The notes beneath the pieces were generated by a model. That model made no database searches, was not told the DNA's origin, and saw nothing but the letters and a program-made list of their open reading frames with translations. This document shows positions 37,515-49,330 of a stretch of DNA of 64,000 bases, in pieces; within the stretch, counting starts at the first letter, position 1, and each line of letters begins with the position of its first letter. The translations under genes and the position numbers were made by a program. This stretch comes from Siphonodentalium dalli (lineage: Eukaryota > Mollusca > Scaphopoda > Gadilida > Siphonodentaliidae). The stretch is from assembly GCA_032622095.1 (NCBI GenBank), contig CP136067.1:127011030-127075029 (forward strand). The letters are read 5' to 3'.

Positions 37515-39330
37515 TTGTTAAACTGTATAATCTGCATTGAAGTCACCTTATTAACCCTTTCTATATTACAGCACCATTGGCGTGTAGTTACCTTATTAAC
37601 CATTCTATATTAAATCATTAATTGACAGGTAGTTACCTTATTAACCCTTTCTATACTAAGTAACATTGGTGAGTAGTTACATTATTAACCCTTTCTATAT
37701 TAAAGCACCATTGATGTGAAGTTACCTTATTAACCCTTTCTTTATTAAAGCATCATTGACGCGTAGTTACCTTATTAACCCTTTCTATATTAAAATATCA
37801 TTGATGTGTAGTTACAATGTTAACCCTTTCTATAGTATAGCATCATTGGCGGGTAGTTGGCTCCTTAACTGTGTATATACCAAAGTATCATTGTCGTATA
37901 TAGTTACCTTATTAACCCTTTCTATACTAAGTACCGTTGGCGTGTAGTTGCCTTATTAACCCTTTCTATATTAAAGCATTAATTGACAGGTAGTTACCTT
38001 ATTAACCCTTTCTATACTAAGTATCATTGGTGAGTAGTTGCATTATTAACCCTTTCTATATTAAAGCGCCATTGGCGGGTAGTTACCTTATTAACCATTT
38101 ATGTATTAAAGCATCATTGACGTGTAGTTACCTTATTATAACCCTCTCTATATTAAAGCATCATTATTGCTGGGTAGTTATCTTATTAACCCGTTCTATA
38201 CTAAGTATCATTGGTGAGTAGTTACAGTATTAACCCTTTCTATATTAAAGCATCATTGACGTGAAGTTACCTTATTAACCATTTCTGTATTAAAGCAGCA
38301 TTGACATGTAGTTGTTAACCCTTTCTATATTAAAGCATCGTTGGCGGGTAGTTGCCTAATTAACCCTCTATATACTAAAGTATCATTGTCGTGTAGTTAC
38401 CTTACCAACCCTTTCTATACTAAGTATCATTGGCGTGTAGTTACCTTATTAACCTTTTCTATATTAAAGCATTAATTGACAGGTAGTTACATTAAACAAC
38501 CCTTTCTATACTAAGTATCATTGGTGAGTAGTTACATTATAAACCATTTCTATATTAAAGCGCCATTGACGGGTAATTACCTTATTAACCATTTTTGTAT
38601 CAAAGCATCATTGACGTGCAGTTACCATATTATAACACTTTCTATATTAAAGCATCATTGACTGATAGTTACCATATTAACCCTTTCTATATTAAAGCAC
38701 CATTGGCGTGTAATTACCTTATTAACCCTTTCTACGTTGAAGCAATAATTGACAGGCAGTTACCTTATTAACCCTTTTTATAATGAGTATCATTGGTGAT
38801 TAGTTACATTATTAACCCTTTCTACAATAAAGCATCATTGACATGTAGTTATCATAGTAGCCAGTTATATATTAAAGCATCATGGACGGTAGTTACCATA
38901 TTAACCCTTTCTATATTAAAGCACCATTGGCGTGTAATTACCATATTAACCCTTTCTATATTAAAACATCATTGACGTGTAGTTACCCTATTAGCCCTTT
39001 CTATATTTAAGCATCATTGACGTGTAGAACTTTATCTTATTAACCCTTTCTTTATTAAAGCATCATTGACATGTAGTTACCTTAGTAACCATTTCTACAC
39101 TAAAGCATTATTGACGGGTAGTTACCTTATTAACCCTTTCTATATTAAAGCATCATTGACAAGAAGTTAAATTATTAACCTTCTATAATAAGTATCATTG
39201 CCGTGTAGTTAGTTACCTTATAAAACCTTTCTATATTAAGACGTCGATCATTGACGGGTAGTTGTTACCTTATTAATCATTTATGTATTCAAGCATCATT
39301 GACGAGTAGTTACCTTATTACTTGAAGTTT
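37515..39330. repeat. tandem array, ~45-bp unit, about 40 copies
   Basis: The consensus runs 'GTAGTTACCTTATTAACCC', 'TTTCTATATTAAAGCATCAT', 'TGACGT', with single-base changes and small indels between units. It lies in the intron between the two Thr-rich exons. The frames inside translate the unit. Confidence 0.95.
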
Positions 39331-40035
39331 ATTATGACAGTATGACAATACACTACCCCGGACAAATGAAGCAATATCATACTTTATCTAACAGCCTAGC
39401 TATAATTAGTGAACATTAAACTGACAAACAGACAATTTTCAGGGCCATTATTTAATATTAAAGGGATACAAAATAAAGAGATTTCTAATTATCAGTAAGA
39501 ATTATTCTCTAAGTGATACTTATTATTTCAAATAAATGATTGCATATACTATAGTAGACCATATACCAACAGGAAAATATTAGTGAATACAATTATTGTG
39601 TTTCAAAATTCGTTTCGTTTCTGCAGCCAAATTACAATCTTAACTTTTAGTTATCGTTCTTCAAAATGGAGCGCGGATAATTCCTTGTGGTATTTTGAGT
39701 TAATTTTGTCGCGAATCAACGCGGATTGACAGAAGGAAATGGTGTATTGGCTACAAACGGATAAACTGTGGACTTATATATAAGATTCGCCGATTTCTCC
39801 CCATGGATGTGCGCAAATATCGAAAAAGACTGAATTTCATGTGACAAAAAATATTTCAATTCCCGGAACAGTAAGAATTAAGCTGCGATAACGAAACGGA
39901 TCAACTATAGTATTGAACAGTACCTCAGCTACCTGGCCATAACCAGAATATTTTCTCAAAATTGAATTTGTGGTACCGGTACAATCATGATGTAGTGCCA
40001 GTGGCCTGCTCATAATGCACCTGTCCAGAAGAAGA
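39331..40035. other. unassigned AT-rich intron sequence
   Basis: Nothing was recognised. Confidence 0.4.
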
Positions 40036-40560
40036 AGAATTGAGAAGTTTGAAGATCATCATCATGGACTACGCAGACACCATCTGGGACCCCTACCAAC
40101 AAAATCACATCGACAAGCTGGAAAGAATCCAGCGTAGAGCAGCCCGTTTCATTAAAAGAGACTATAAGAGCAAAGAAGATGGATATATGACCAAGATCCT
40201 CTACGAGCTAGATTTACCAACATTGCAGAAACGGCGGAAAATAAATCGGCTGGGATTCATGAGTAAGGTGGTGGGTGGATTGGTCCCGGCTATACCGCCT
40301 AATCAATACTTTACACCCGAAACAAGGCGTCTTAGATCGCAGAGCAAAGTTCTGACAGGCTACGTCACCAGCCAAATTCCTCGGCACCTAATTTAAAGGA
40401 ACAACAGTCAGTGCTACGAGGCTATACCATACGTGTCAGCTCAGTTCGCTAATTCCACATTTGTTCGAACTATATGCGACTGGAATCAGCTGGAGGAATC
40501 CTTAATCCTACAACAACAGCCTGTGGATTCCTTCAAGAGTGCGCTGAAGGAAAAGATCTG
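40036..40560 (+). mobile_element. 3' end of a LINE reverse-transcriptase ORF (relic)
   Basis: The plus-strand frame from 40040 reads 'YADTIWDPYQQNHIDKLERI' followed by 'QRRAARFI', the well-known segment after the RT core in L2/CR1/Jockey-type elements. It continues to 'LDLPTLQKRRKI' and, past a stop near 40396, to 'TFVRTICDWNQLEE' and 'VDSFKSALKEKI', ending at about 40560. The copy is 5'-truncated, with no RT core upstream. It is a different lineage from the minus-strand copy at 32609-35420, whose matching segment reads 'YASSMWDECT'. Confidence 0.85.
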
Positions 40561-40814
40561 AGACTCTCTCGCCCGCTGCGAAATTACCATAATTGGGATC
40601 TGCAGCGTAACCATTCAGATTCAGATTGATCCACGATAGTAAGGGGTCAGTACATGTAGTAAGTACTGATAGTGATAAGCCTGCTGTACAATAATACTAC
40701 TTTTGCTGTTTTACTGGTCTTAACTGAGTACTGTGTCAATGTGACATTGTTAATTCAGTTCCACTCTAATGTACATTAACTGGCAATGATGCATCTGACG
40801 CTATTAAAGGCACC

Positions 40815-41030
40815 GGTAATCCCTAAATACCAGGAGGACGCGGCGTAGAAACTTGGTACAACAGTTGTTACACGACAAAGAAAATTATCAACAAGCTTAG
40901 TGAGCGTCATCATCAAAATTGCAAATTAAAACACGGCAATGGTAAATTGGTAATCCCTACATACCAGGAGGACAAGGCATTGAAACTTGGGACAACAGTT
41001 GTTACACGGCAAAGAAATTTAAAACACACT
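40815..41030. repeat. two-copy direct repeat, ~130-bp spacing
   Basis: 'GGTAATCCCTA.ATACCAGGA' followed by 'GAAACTTGG.ACAACAGTTG' and 'TTACACG.CAAAGAAA' appears at about 40817 and again at about 40950. Confidence 0.75.
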
Positions 41031-41335
41031 GTGCACAGATGAATGTTTATACATGTACTGTGCAGTCGAGATCACCTGGACTACAAATATTTGAGGATTA
41101 TACTATTTGATGAGTAGATGCGTGACTGATAAAAGAATTAGAGACTCCATATTTACTCGGAAGATAACAGTATACAAATCATACGATGCCATACAGTTGT
41201 TCCATAACACCTCAACCTTTGGTGGATATTAACAGTAAAACTAATGAAAATGATGAAAGCCAGACTCAACATCAAGACAACATGTGCATGCATAAGTGAC
41301 GGTTCAATGATTTTGACTCCATCAGATGATATTTA

Positions 41336-41714
41336 AGCGACACCAATTTTTAAGTCTGGTTTACGATGTGGGGAGAGAAAAAAGTAGATGCAGGAGGGAA
41401 AAAAATAAAAATAAAAAAGATTGTCCCCCCAATTTATATCAAGTAAATCGTGGAATTTTACATAAATTTTACAAAAATTGTGAAAAAATGTTTTTGAATG
41501 AAATTCTGTTCAAACCAAACAAGACATATCTTGTCATGAAATACATGAAAATATGGATCTGTAAATGATCATAAGCAGAACCGGATGCGACAGCACATGA
41601 AAATCAGTACGCGTGTAAAATATTTTGGGACAAAAAAATTAAAAAAAAATTTCATGAAATGGAAACAAAGTTGTAGGAGGTGTTCGTAAACCAGACTTAA
41701 AAATTGGTGTCGCC
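41336..41714. mobile_element. MITE with PIF/Harbinger-like ends, copy 1
   Basis: The 379-bp element has ~31-bp inverted ends starting (A/G)GCGACACCAATTTTTAAG and TTA on both sides (41333-41335, 41715-41717). A three-base TWA duplication is typical of PIF/Harbinger. It has no transposase. It matches the copy at 48675-49059 in opposite orientation through the interior, including 'AGTAGATGCAGGAGGG' and 'AACCGGATGCGACA'. Confidence 0.85.
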
Positions 41715-41900
41715 TTAGGCTCATGTTAACACAGGATCACATATTCTCAAAATAATTGTCTCCCTCAAGTTGGCCTCAACCATACTAGTATTTATATTTG
41801 ATAGAACCTCAGTGAGACCATGTTGAAAATTACCATCAATGCAGTTCCAGTGTTGACGCAACGCGGTCATGTTACTTCAAACCAGTTGCAATGTTCCTTA

Positions 41901-42594
41901 GGCCAAAGAAAAAAGATACTATGTTTCCGTACATCGACCGACCCTAAAAATAACCCGCCGACCCTAAACTTTTTATTGATATTTTGAGAAAAAGTCAAAA
42001 TTTTCGCAATTTTAATTTCCTGAGAGTGGATCTCCTGCCTGCTTTATGTCTTGTTTGGGACTTATGGAACACTATCAACAGACATGGTGGGTGTGTATCT
42101 GTATATATACATGTAAAGAGGTTATCACTGCATATATTAGGTGTAGACATGTACTAGTAGCTACTGTTTCCAAAAACCAGGCATGCTCGGTGGGTGTACT
42201 GGCTACCCCCAGACAATGGGATGTAATCGTCACAATACATGTACGGTATAATGGCGGTATTATTGGTAAAATTCTTATAAAAAGTTAGTGACATCAATTT
42301 TGTACCAAGTTTATAGCCAAATTTATGAAAATGTGGTATTAGATATAATAAAAAACATACGTAAGCATGAAGTAAGTTTGATTTTTTATCAATCTTAATG
42401 TATATTTCCACTGTGTTGATCAAGTAATACTTTCCCCATGGCACGGGTTGGCATTTTATGTCACTTTGGTCGAGGTAGTTCAATATTTCTGCAGCTGGAT
42501 AAAAAATATCAAAATAAAATAAAATAAAAAAAATTCCCTACCTACCTACCCTAAAATTTTTTACCGGAAACATACAATCTTTTTTCTTTGGCCT
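41901..42594. mobile_element. non-autonomous DNA element, ~30-bp inverted ends
   Basis: The left end 'GGCCAAAGAAAAAAGATACT' plus 'ATGTTTCCG' is mirrored at the right end by 'CGGAAACATACAATC' and 'TTTTTTCTTTGGCC'. TTA lies at 41898-41900 and again at 42595-42597, which would fit a three-base duplication. 'CGACCGACCCTAAAA' and 'CTACCTACCCTAAAA' lie just inside the two ends. There is no transposase. Confidence 0.7.
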
Positions 42595-42619
42595 TTAGCA
42601 TGGTAATTCGTGAAAATAA

Positions 42620-43590
42620 ATGTCAATGCAACTTACTCTCAGGCTCCAAATAAAAGTGCAGGCCCAAATAATAGTGCGGTGGGGGGGGAAATTCCATTGA
42701 AAGTTAATAAAAGTACAGACCCAAATAATAGTGCAGGGGGAACTCTGAGCAAAACATCAACTGTGGTTAACCAAATAATTTTTATAGCAGGTTCAGGTAT
42801 ACGAGTCAACATGTAGTACAGGTACATGTATGTATCATGTGGTGTTTTTTTGGTTTGCCACATACTTGAATATGTACTACTCTTGAGTGCCTAATGTACG
42901 ATTATTAAAATCGAGGTAAAATTCCCACCTGTACGATCGTTATTTGGTCCTGTACGTTTATTAAATTAACCAAAAGAAATAATTCACCAATCTTAAATTG
43001 TGTTATTCATATAAGAAATGAACGGCGGTTTCAATGCGGTCATGGGGTTTTGACCGCGAGAAAAAATCAGCAAACTTCGGGGTTCATGCAGAGTTTGCTG
43101 ATTTTTTTAACACGGTCAAAATCCATGACCACGTTGAATCCGCCGTTTATTATTTATATTTATATACTTAAATTCATTATGAACTAGGATTGTATGTCTT
43201 TCCCATTATTTATTCATCTATTTAAACAAACACATGGAGTTCAGTTCAGACAGTTCGAATCCTTGTTTTTTGGAAAACCAAACATTTTGAGAATCCGTTC
43301 ATGGAGAACGGAAGAAACGCAATTTCACAGTAAAGTATAAACATATGACAAAATGTCTTGTTTAGCTAGTAACTAATGTAGACGTGTTGATCATTTTTAC
43401 ATCTGAATCATATAGAAATCTTGAATTTGTGCTGATTTAAATTTTCATAGCTTCAAAATATTAATAAACGTGCAGACCCAAATAAGCACTGTGCAAGGGG
43501 GGGGGGATTTCCCAAGAAAAATAATAAACGTGGATGCAGCTGGTGCATGCATATTTATTTGGAGCCCAAGAGTAAAGAGGTGGAGGTGAA
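42620..43590. mobile_element. putative non-autonomous element with subterminal repeats
   Basis: 'TTACTCTCAGGCTCCAAATA' near 42632 is matched in reverse complement by 'TATTTGGAGCCCAAGAG' near 43556. Inside both ends lie repeats like 'GACCCAAATAATAGTGCAG' next to G-runs (about 42655-42745 and 43465-43510). The centre carries the foldback at 43019-43150. The family is unknown. Confidence 0.55.
43019..43150. repeat. palindrome, ~55-bp arms
   Basis: 'AACGGCGGTTTCAATGCGGT' with 'CATGGGGTTTTGACCG' and 'AAAAATCAGCAAACT' is mirrored by 'AGTTTGCTGATTTTTT', 'CGGTCAAAATCCATGACC' and 'GAATCCGCCGTT', around an ~18-bp centre. Confidence 0.85.
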
Positions 43591-44683
43591 TGTTACATGT
43601 AAGTTGTTATTAACGAAATGGAACGATGCCTTTAATAGGTTCCACCAGCAATAAGTCGCGACTTCTTTATATTGGCCTGACAGATTGGTTTTTGTTGGCG
43701 TCATGCCTGTCGACCATTATGATGGCCACATATATTGTCATATAACAGCGATTTACGATCTGTCTTGTTGGCTCATAATATAAATTAAGAAAGTGGCCTT
43801 GTGTTCGTTCCTTGCGTAAAAAAATATTTTTTAGTACAAACGTCCTCATTGATTGTGTCCCTCGACTCCTTGTGTAATTGGTCAAGTAACTTACATGTAT
43901 GTGCATGTACAGACCACTCACAAATTTCTTAGAAAAGCGACCACATGTTCGAATCTACTTTGCGATTTTGGAGCAACGCATTTGTAAATGCGTTCATATT
44001 TTAACACATTTACCTTGATTTATTCACAAACAAATGTCTTGATGCAGGCCTTAAAATCCATCAGATTTTTGGCAATAATCAAAATGTTAGTGTTTCACTT
44101 TCTACAGGGAATCAAGACTTTTTACTAGAATCAAAATGAGAATCATGATTCTCAGATTCTGATTATAAAACAATTAATGTCAACAGTGTTTATTTATGTT
44201 TATTCCATTTTGAATGGAAAACTACATCATGAATGTCCGATTCCGAACATATACATGTACACCAGGAGTGGGAAAATAACACAGAATTATTCAGATGTGA
44301 ATTTAAATTAAACAAAATTATAACTAAAATTGCAAAATACACTATCGTATCGTTATTTGGGTGTTCATACTAGTATACTTTTTCGGCGCAATGATCGGTA
44401 ATTTCAATGCGACTGCGATTATTCCCAATGCAGTGCATTTAATTTAAATGCTGTCATTAAGGCATTTACAAAGTGGCGTGACACAATGCACCCTCAATGC
44501 ATTTTAAATGCAACAACCGCATTTCATTGATCCACGTTGTAAAGGACATTTATTTTTAGAATACATGTATACATGTACGTGTATATAACCACAAGAATAA
44601 AGAACAAATCAAATGTTTTTATTACTTTGTAAACCTCTGATGTTTCCCATACAGTATACATTTGTATATTATAAACCATGTTA

Positions 44684-44898
44684 CAGTAATTCTAGAGCTA
44701 ATTAATCGACTCCTTAATTACAGCAGAATTATGGGTAACTTTTCAGGATTTAGTCCGAAATATGGCTTGTTGCCATTCATCGGAAAGCTCTCACCGAGAG
44801 CTCCGATGAATGGCATCAACCCATATTTCCGACTAAATCCTGAAAAGTTACCCATAATTCTGCTGTAGTTAAGGAGTCGATTAATTAGAGCATTACTG
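44684..44898. mobile_element. palindromic TA-flanked MITE, copy 1
   Basis: A 215-bp near-perfect palindrome with ends CAGTAATTCTAGAGCTAATT and CAGTAATGCTCTAATTAATC (read inward) sits between TA dinucleotides. 'GGTAACTTTTCAGGATTTAG' and 'CATTCATCGGA' occur in both arms. The ends and TA target suggest a mariner/pogo-like origin. The plus-strand frame here is a translation of the palindrome. Confidence 0.85.
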
Positions 44899-44900
44899 TA

Positions 44901-46390
44901 TATCCTCTATAACTGTTTATTCAACATCACGTGCTGCAATCCATAAATGCGGTTCAGATTTCGATGTCCGGTTCAACATTATTATCATATGGTTTGATAG
45001 CAGAAATACTCAGTTTGGAATGTTATACCATACAAGTTTTACGAGTTGCTCTTGCTCAAGAATGGATAAATTTATAAACCTGATTTTTGGCGCATTAGTT
45101 AGAATTATATTTTTGCACAAGAACACACCACAAATATCGAACTGGACATCAAAAGCAGAACCGGATTGTATCGATTGCATAAACATAAGAAGTTGGTCAC
45201 TGACCGACAATTGCTATTCTCTGGTGTGGTTTATAGGACTACCGTACGCAATGCCGACTTAAAAATAAAAATTCACATAAACATCGCATGAAGCGGTCTA
45301 TCCACAAACTCAGGTATTCGGTAATTCCAAATGTATGAACTATCACCATGATATCCCGGTATATCATTGTCAGGACTGTTTGTACAAAAGGTTGTTATTC
45401 TACTATGCATAATTTTGCTATATCATTGTACTCGGACTGTATTGCAATGTAATATATCAGTACATGTACCGGTATACTGGGTGCACATTATATACATGTA
45501 GGCCTACTTTCACTTTAGTACATGTATGTGTCATAAAAGACTCATGTTGTTAAATTGAAAAAAAACATGTGTGAAAACAGAGAGAATACATGTACATGTG
45601 CCGGTACTATATACCTCTTTGTGTGCTGTACTACCGGTACTATTCATGTACATGTACTACACTACAATAAGAGAAATTTTAATTGATTCTGCTGCCCTTG
45701 TGCCACAGGCCTCAAACACGCCAAACAAGTATCTGTAGCCAGGCCCACCAGTACCAGGCTACTAGTAAATGAAGTACTGAAAGTGTCACATCATTAATCG
45801 AGCCCAATCTTAGTTATACTAGTCTCTTGTGTAGTTTGGGTTACTATTAATAAGATATTTAATGAATGTTTGGAATGTATGGTAGCATTCTTACCTGGAT
45901 CAACATATGCCATGCACAACGCTGGTCATCATATCATCACCGCTGTTGGCAGTAAACCGCTCATCGGGCTATAACAGTTAGAGTTTTCCATACCAGGGCT
46001 AATCTAATCAGTTAAAATTAGTCATTTTAGAGGGAATACCAACCAGTGGAAGACGTACAAAAAGTCATGTATATTCAGATATCAGTTTTCGAGAAAAAAC
46101 CCATCTTAGTCGAGCGGACTTAGAATATCGGGGTAAACTTAAATTTCATTCAGCAACACTTTCACAGCAGAATATAAAAATAGTACATTATAATCACTTA
46201 CAGTACATGTAGCCCAAGTGCAGTGCTAGCCTATATTATATACTACCAAAACTTTTGGTCAGTTTCTCGATGACTGACACTTGTAAACGCTTGAACGGGT
46301 ACTATATAGTACATGTACATGTACATGTGTACCATATGTGAATTAAAGATCTTATTAGTGACACAACAGGAGGCTAGACATACATTTGTA
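44901..46390. other. unassigned sequence rich in TACATGTAC
   Basis: No gene was recognised. The motif TACATGTAC or its overlapping forms recur (for example near 45470, 45590, 45650, 46205, 46310). Confidence 0.45.
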
Positions 46391-46394
46391 ACTA

Positions 46395-46559
46395 CAGTAA
46401 TGCTCTAATTAATCGACTCCTTAACCACAGCAGAATTACGGGTATTAAACTCGGGGAGAGCTTTCCGATGAATGGCAACAAGCCATATATCCGACTAAAT
46501 CCTGAAAGTTACACATAATTCTGCTGTGGTTAAGGGGTCGATTTCTTAGGGCACTACTG
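46395..46559. mobile_element. palindromic TA-flanked MITE, copy 2 (internally deleted)
   Basis: A 165-bp relative of the element at 44684-44898 with ends CAGTAATGCTCTAATTAATC and CAGTAGTGCCCTAAGAAATC (read inward), between TA dinucleotides. It lacks part of one arm. Short end-like pieces also occur near 47315 and 47650. Confidence 0.8.
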
Positions 46560-46977
46560 TATCTGTTTTAGTGCACATCAAATGTATTTGTTGTCTTTCC
46601 TCTTGTAATTTGTCTTTGGTTGTGTTCGCCATTTCGATGGACAACTACATGTACTGACATCAAATGACTGAAATGAGTCAAAATTTAGCAGTGCAGCCAA
46701 TTATATAGATAAACAGAATTAAATAGCATCCAAATTCCAAATGAGCATAAATGATAAAACAAACTTTATTGAGCACTCTTTTAATACTAGTAATTACAGC
46801 TACAATGAAAGCACCTAATAAAAATTCTAAGTTTGGTAAAACTGTCTGTATACAAAGTTTATCTGGCCGTGATGAATAAAACTTATAAATGGGATCATAT
46901 ACATGTATGTTAGATATCATTACATGATTATTTGAAAACACGTATCCGTATGGAAAACAAACTATTTTACCACTGGC

Positions 46978-47102
46978 CAAGTGGTCCTGCTAATATGCTA
47001 TGATGCTGGTGGTCCTGCTGAATTGCTATGATGCGGGTAGTGCAATTCATAGCAAATAAGCAGGACCCAACCGCATCATAGCACATTAGCAGGAACACTT
47101 GA
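46978..47102. repeat. short foldback
   Basis: 'AAGTGGTCCTGCTAATATGC' with 'GGTCCTGCTGAATTGCTATG' and 'ATGCGG' faces 'CATAGCAAATAAGCAGGACC' and 'CCGCATCATAGCACATTAGC' with 'AGGAACACTT'. The CTGCTRATNTGCTATGATGC phrase also repeats within each arm. Confidence 0.8.
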
Positions 47103-47700
47103 ACAGGGTATATTTACAGTGTCAAATCGAATGGGCATCTTTTAACAATATTTTTGAACAATTTCCTAGAAGTGTTCGAAAATTGAGAACTGAATTTCAA
47201 TTTTTTTTTATGAGGTTTCGATTGAAAAATTTCTAACTTAGCTCATCAGGATTAACATTGTCGCACAGCTATATTCTCTTTCCCAACAAAGTCTATAGAA
47301 CATACATGTAAAATTACAGCTATGCTTTAATTAATCAACTCGCCTTATATTACTCGGGTATTACTGCAGTATTCAGGCGTGTTCATGCGATCAACCGCAG
47401 TCAGTTATACCGCCGCAGAATGTGGTCCACCTCACATTTGCAGTTAGGCTGTATTTTTCATGCGATGTTAATATGAATTTTGTTTTAAAGTTGACATTGT
47501 AATCACACCAGAATTTTTTTTTATTGTTTCAAAATGTCTAGATAGAATTCAGAATTTTTGTGGTAAAAACAATTAACTTGGTTATCACAGTTAACACATA
47601 TTACTGTGGTAAGATTACCAGCGGATACCGCATGTCAACAGGGACTGCATGCTCTAATTAATTATCAGGTTTAACATGTTTATACTGGATACAGTTCATT

Positions 47701-48644
47701 TTAAAGGTACTCAATCCGGTTCGATGATACCCATATAATCAGATTCCAACATCATACATTTGTATTTAGAAAGGCTGCTTCAGTTACGTTATCAGAATTG
47801 ATTAATTGCCCTAAAATAATGCTAACCACTGTCAACTAAAGTATACAATTGCCTGACATGTTATTTATCAACATGTTGTTCTACAAAATTTGGCCTTATT
47901 ATCAACAGAAAGCCTCTTGATTTTAGAGTTATCCATCTTCATCTGAAATTTGGTCCGAGACCGTGGGCCACTATTAATTCTTGATCGTGAAAAATAGTAT
48001 ATTTCAAAAATTGATATCTAATAACTCTGAGCTTTGATAGGTGGTGGGTTCCTCGACTCGTACCAAATATCTTTTACCCCCCAAGTCCAAATAAAGAGTA
48101 ATGTGCGAGCATTAATTCAGGGGGCCCTTAATCATCAGATTATGCATCTTTAAATTCAAATACAGTTTAAAGATGCATAATCCGATTAAGTGCCCCTCAT
48201 TTGCTATTTACATATACATGTATATGGAATCGGGGGGGGGGGGTAAAAATATTTTAATCAAGTCGAGGGACCCACCTACATGTATCAAAGCTCAGAGTTA
48301 TTAGATATCAATTTTTGAAATTTTAATATTTATCACCATCGATACTTAATAGTGGCCCAGAAAAATTTGACGAGCCGACGGTCTCAGACCAAATTGCGGA
48401 TGAAGATGGATAACTCTAAAATGAAGAGGCTTTGTGTTGATAATAAGGTCAAACTTCGTCGAACAGCATGTTGATAAATATAACGTATCAGGCGATTTTA
48501 TACTATACATGTAGTTGACAGTGGTTAGCATTATTTTTGGGCAATTAATCGATACTGATATTACTGAAGCAGCATTTCTAAAAAAAATGTTGTTGTTGGA
48601 ATCTAATTATATGGGGACCATCGAATCTGATTGAGCACCTTTAA
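47701..48644. mobile_element. large foldback element, ~460-bp arms
   Basis: The left arm 47701 to about 48155 and right arm about 48160-48644 are reverse complements with moderate divergence. Paired landmarks are 'AAAGGTACTCAATC'/'GATTGAGCACCTTT', 'GTGGTTAGCATTATTTT' inside the ends, 'AGAGTTATCCATCTTC', 'CTAATAACTCTGAGCTTTGA', G- or C-runs near 48065 and 48232, and a centre at 'TTTAAAGATGCATAATC'. There is no open frame of interest. A fragment of the same family lies at 36790-36950. Confidence 0.85.
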
Positions 48645-48674
48645 TAGTTAGCTATATGAGTTATATACACATAA

Positions 48675-49059
48675 GGCGACACCAATTTTTAAGTCCGGTT
48701 TACGAACACCTCCTACAACTTTTTTTCCATTTCATGATTTTTTTTTTTACTTTTTTGTCCCAAATTTTTTTACACGCGTACTGATTTTCATGTGATGTCG
48801 CATCCGGTTCTGCTTATGATCATTTGCAGATCCATATTTTCATGACAAGAAATGTCTTGTTTGGTTCAGAATTTCATTCTAAAAGTTTTTTTTCACAATT
48901 TTTGTAAAATTTATGTAAAATTTCAAGATTTACTTGATATAAATTGGGGGGGGGGGACAATTTTTTTTATTTTTATTTTTTTTCCCCTCCTGCATCTACT
49001 TTTTTTCTCCCCACATCAGCCCACATGTTCGTAAACCAGACTTAAAAATTGGTGTCGCC
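48675..49059. mobile_element. MITE with PIF/Harbinger-like ends, copy 2
   Basis: The 385-bp element starts GGCGACACCAATTTTTAAG, ends in the reverse complement, and has TAA at 48672-48674 and 49060-49062. It is the inverted counterpart of 41336-41714, with longer homopolymer runs in the interior. Confidence 0.85.
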
Positions 49060-49079
49060 TAATAGACATTTAAACTTTG

Positions 49080-49330
49080 AAAATTGTAGGTTTCCGGATG
49101 ATAACTTCAGTTTGTGTGATCATATCTGAACCAAATGTGGTATGTAAGTTTATCAGACCAAAATACAGGTCAAGTTATAGGTGTGCTCCGCTCATTTTTG
49201 CGAGAGTTATGGCCCTTTTTCGACTTAGAATCGTGTTAATTTCTGGTTTCCGCAACATAATTTTAGTTTGTGTGATCAAATCTGAATCAAATTTGGTATG
49301 ATAGTTTATTATCCACCATTTCATGGGACA
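49080..49330. repeat. diverged copy of the 9.7-kb dispersed repeat
   Basis: 'GTTTCCGGATGATAACTTCA', 'AATGTGGTATGTAAGTTTAT', 'ACAGGTCAAGTT' and 'GAGAGTTATGGCCC' follow the order of the half-units at 9781-10340. Confidence 0.65.

Noticed and set aside
37515-39330. TTAACCCTTT in every 45-bp unit as a sign of nested piggyBac ends
   Set aside because: No paired inverted end or element length fits; the shared word with the 16.56-kb MITE end is probably coincidence.
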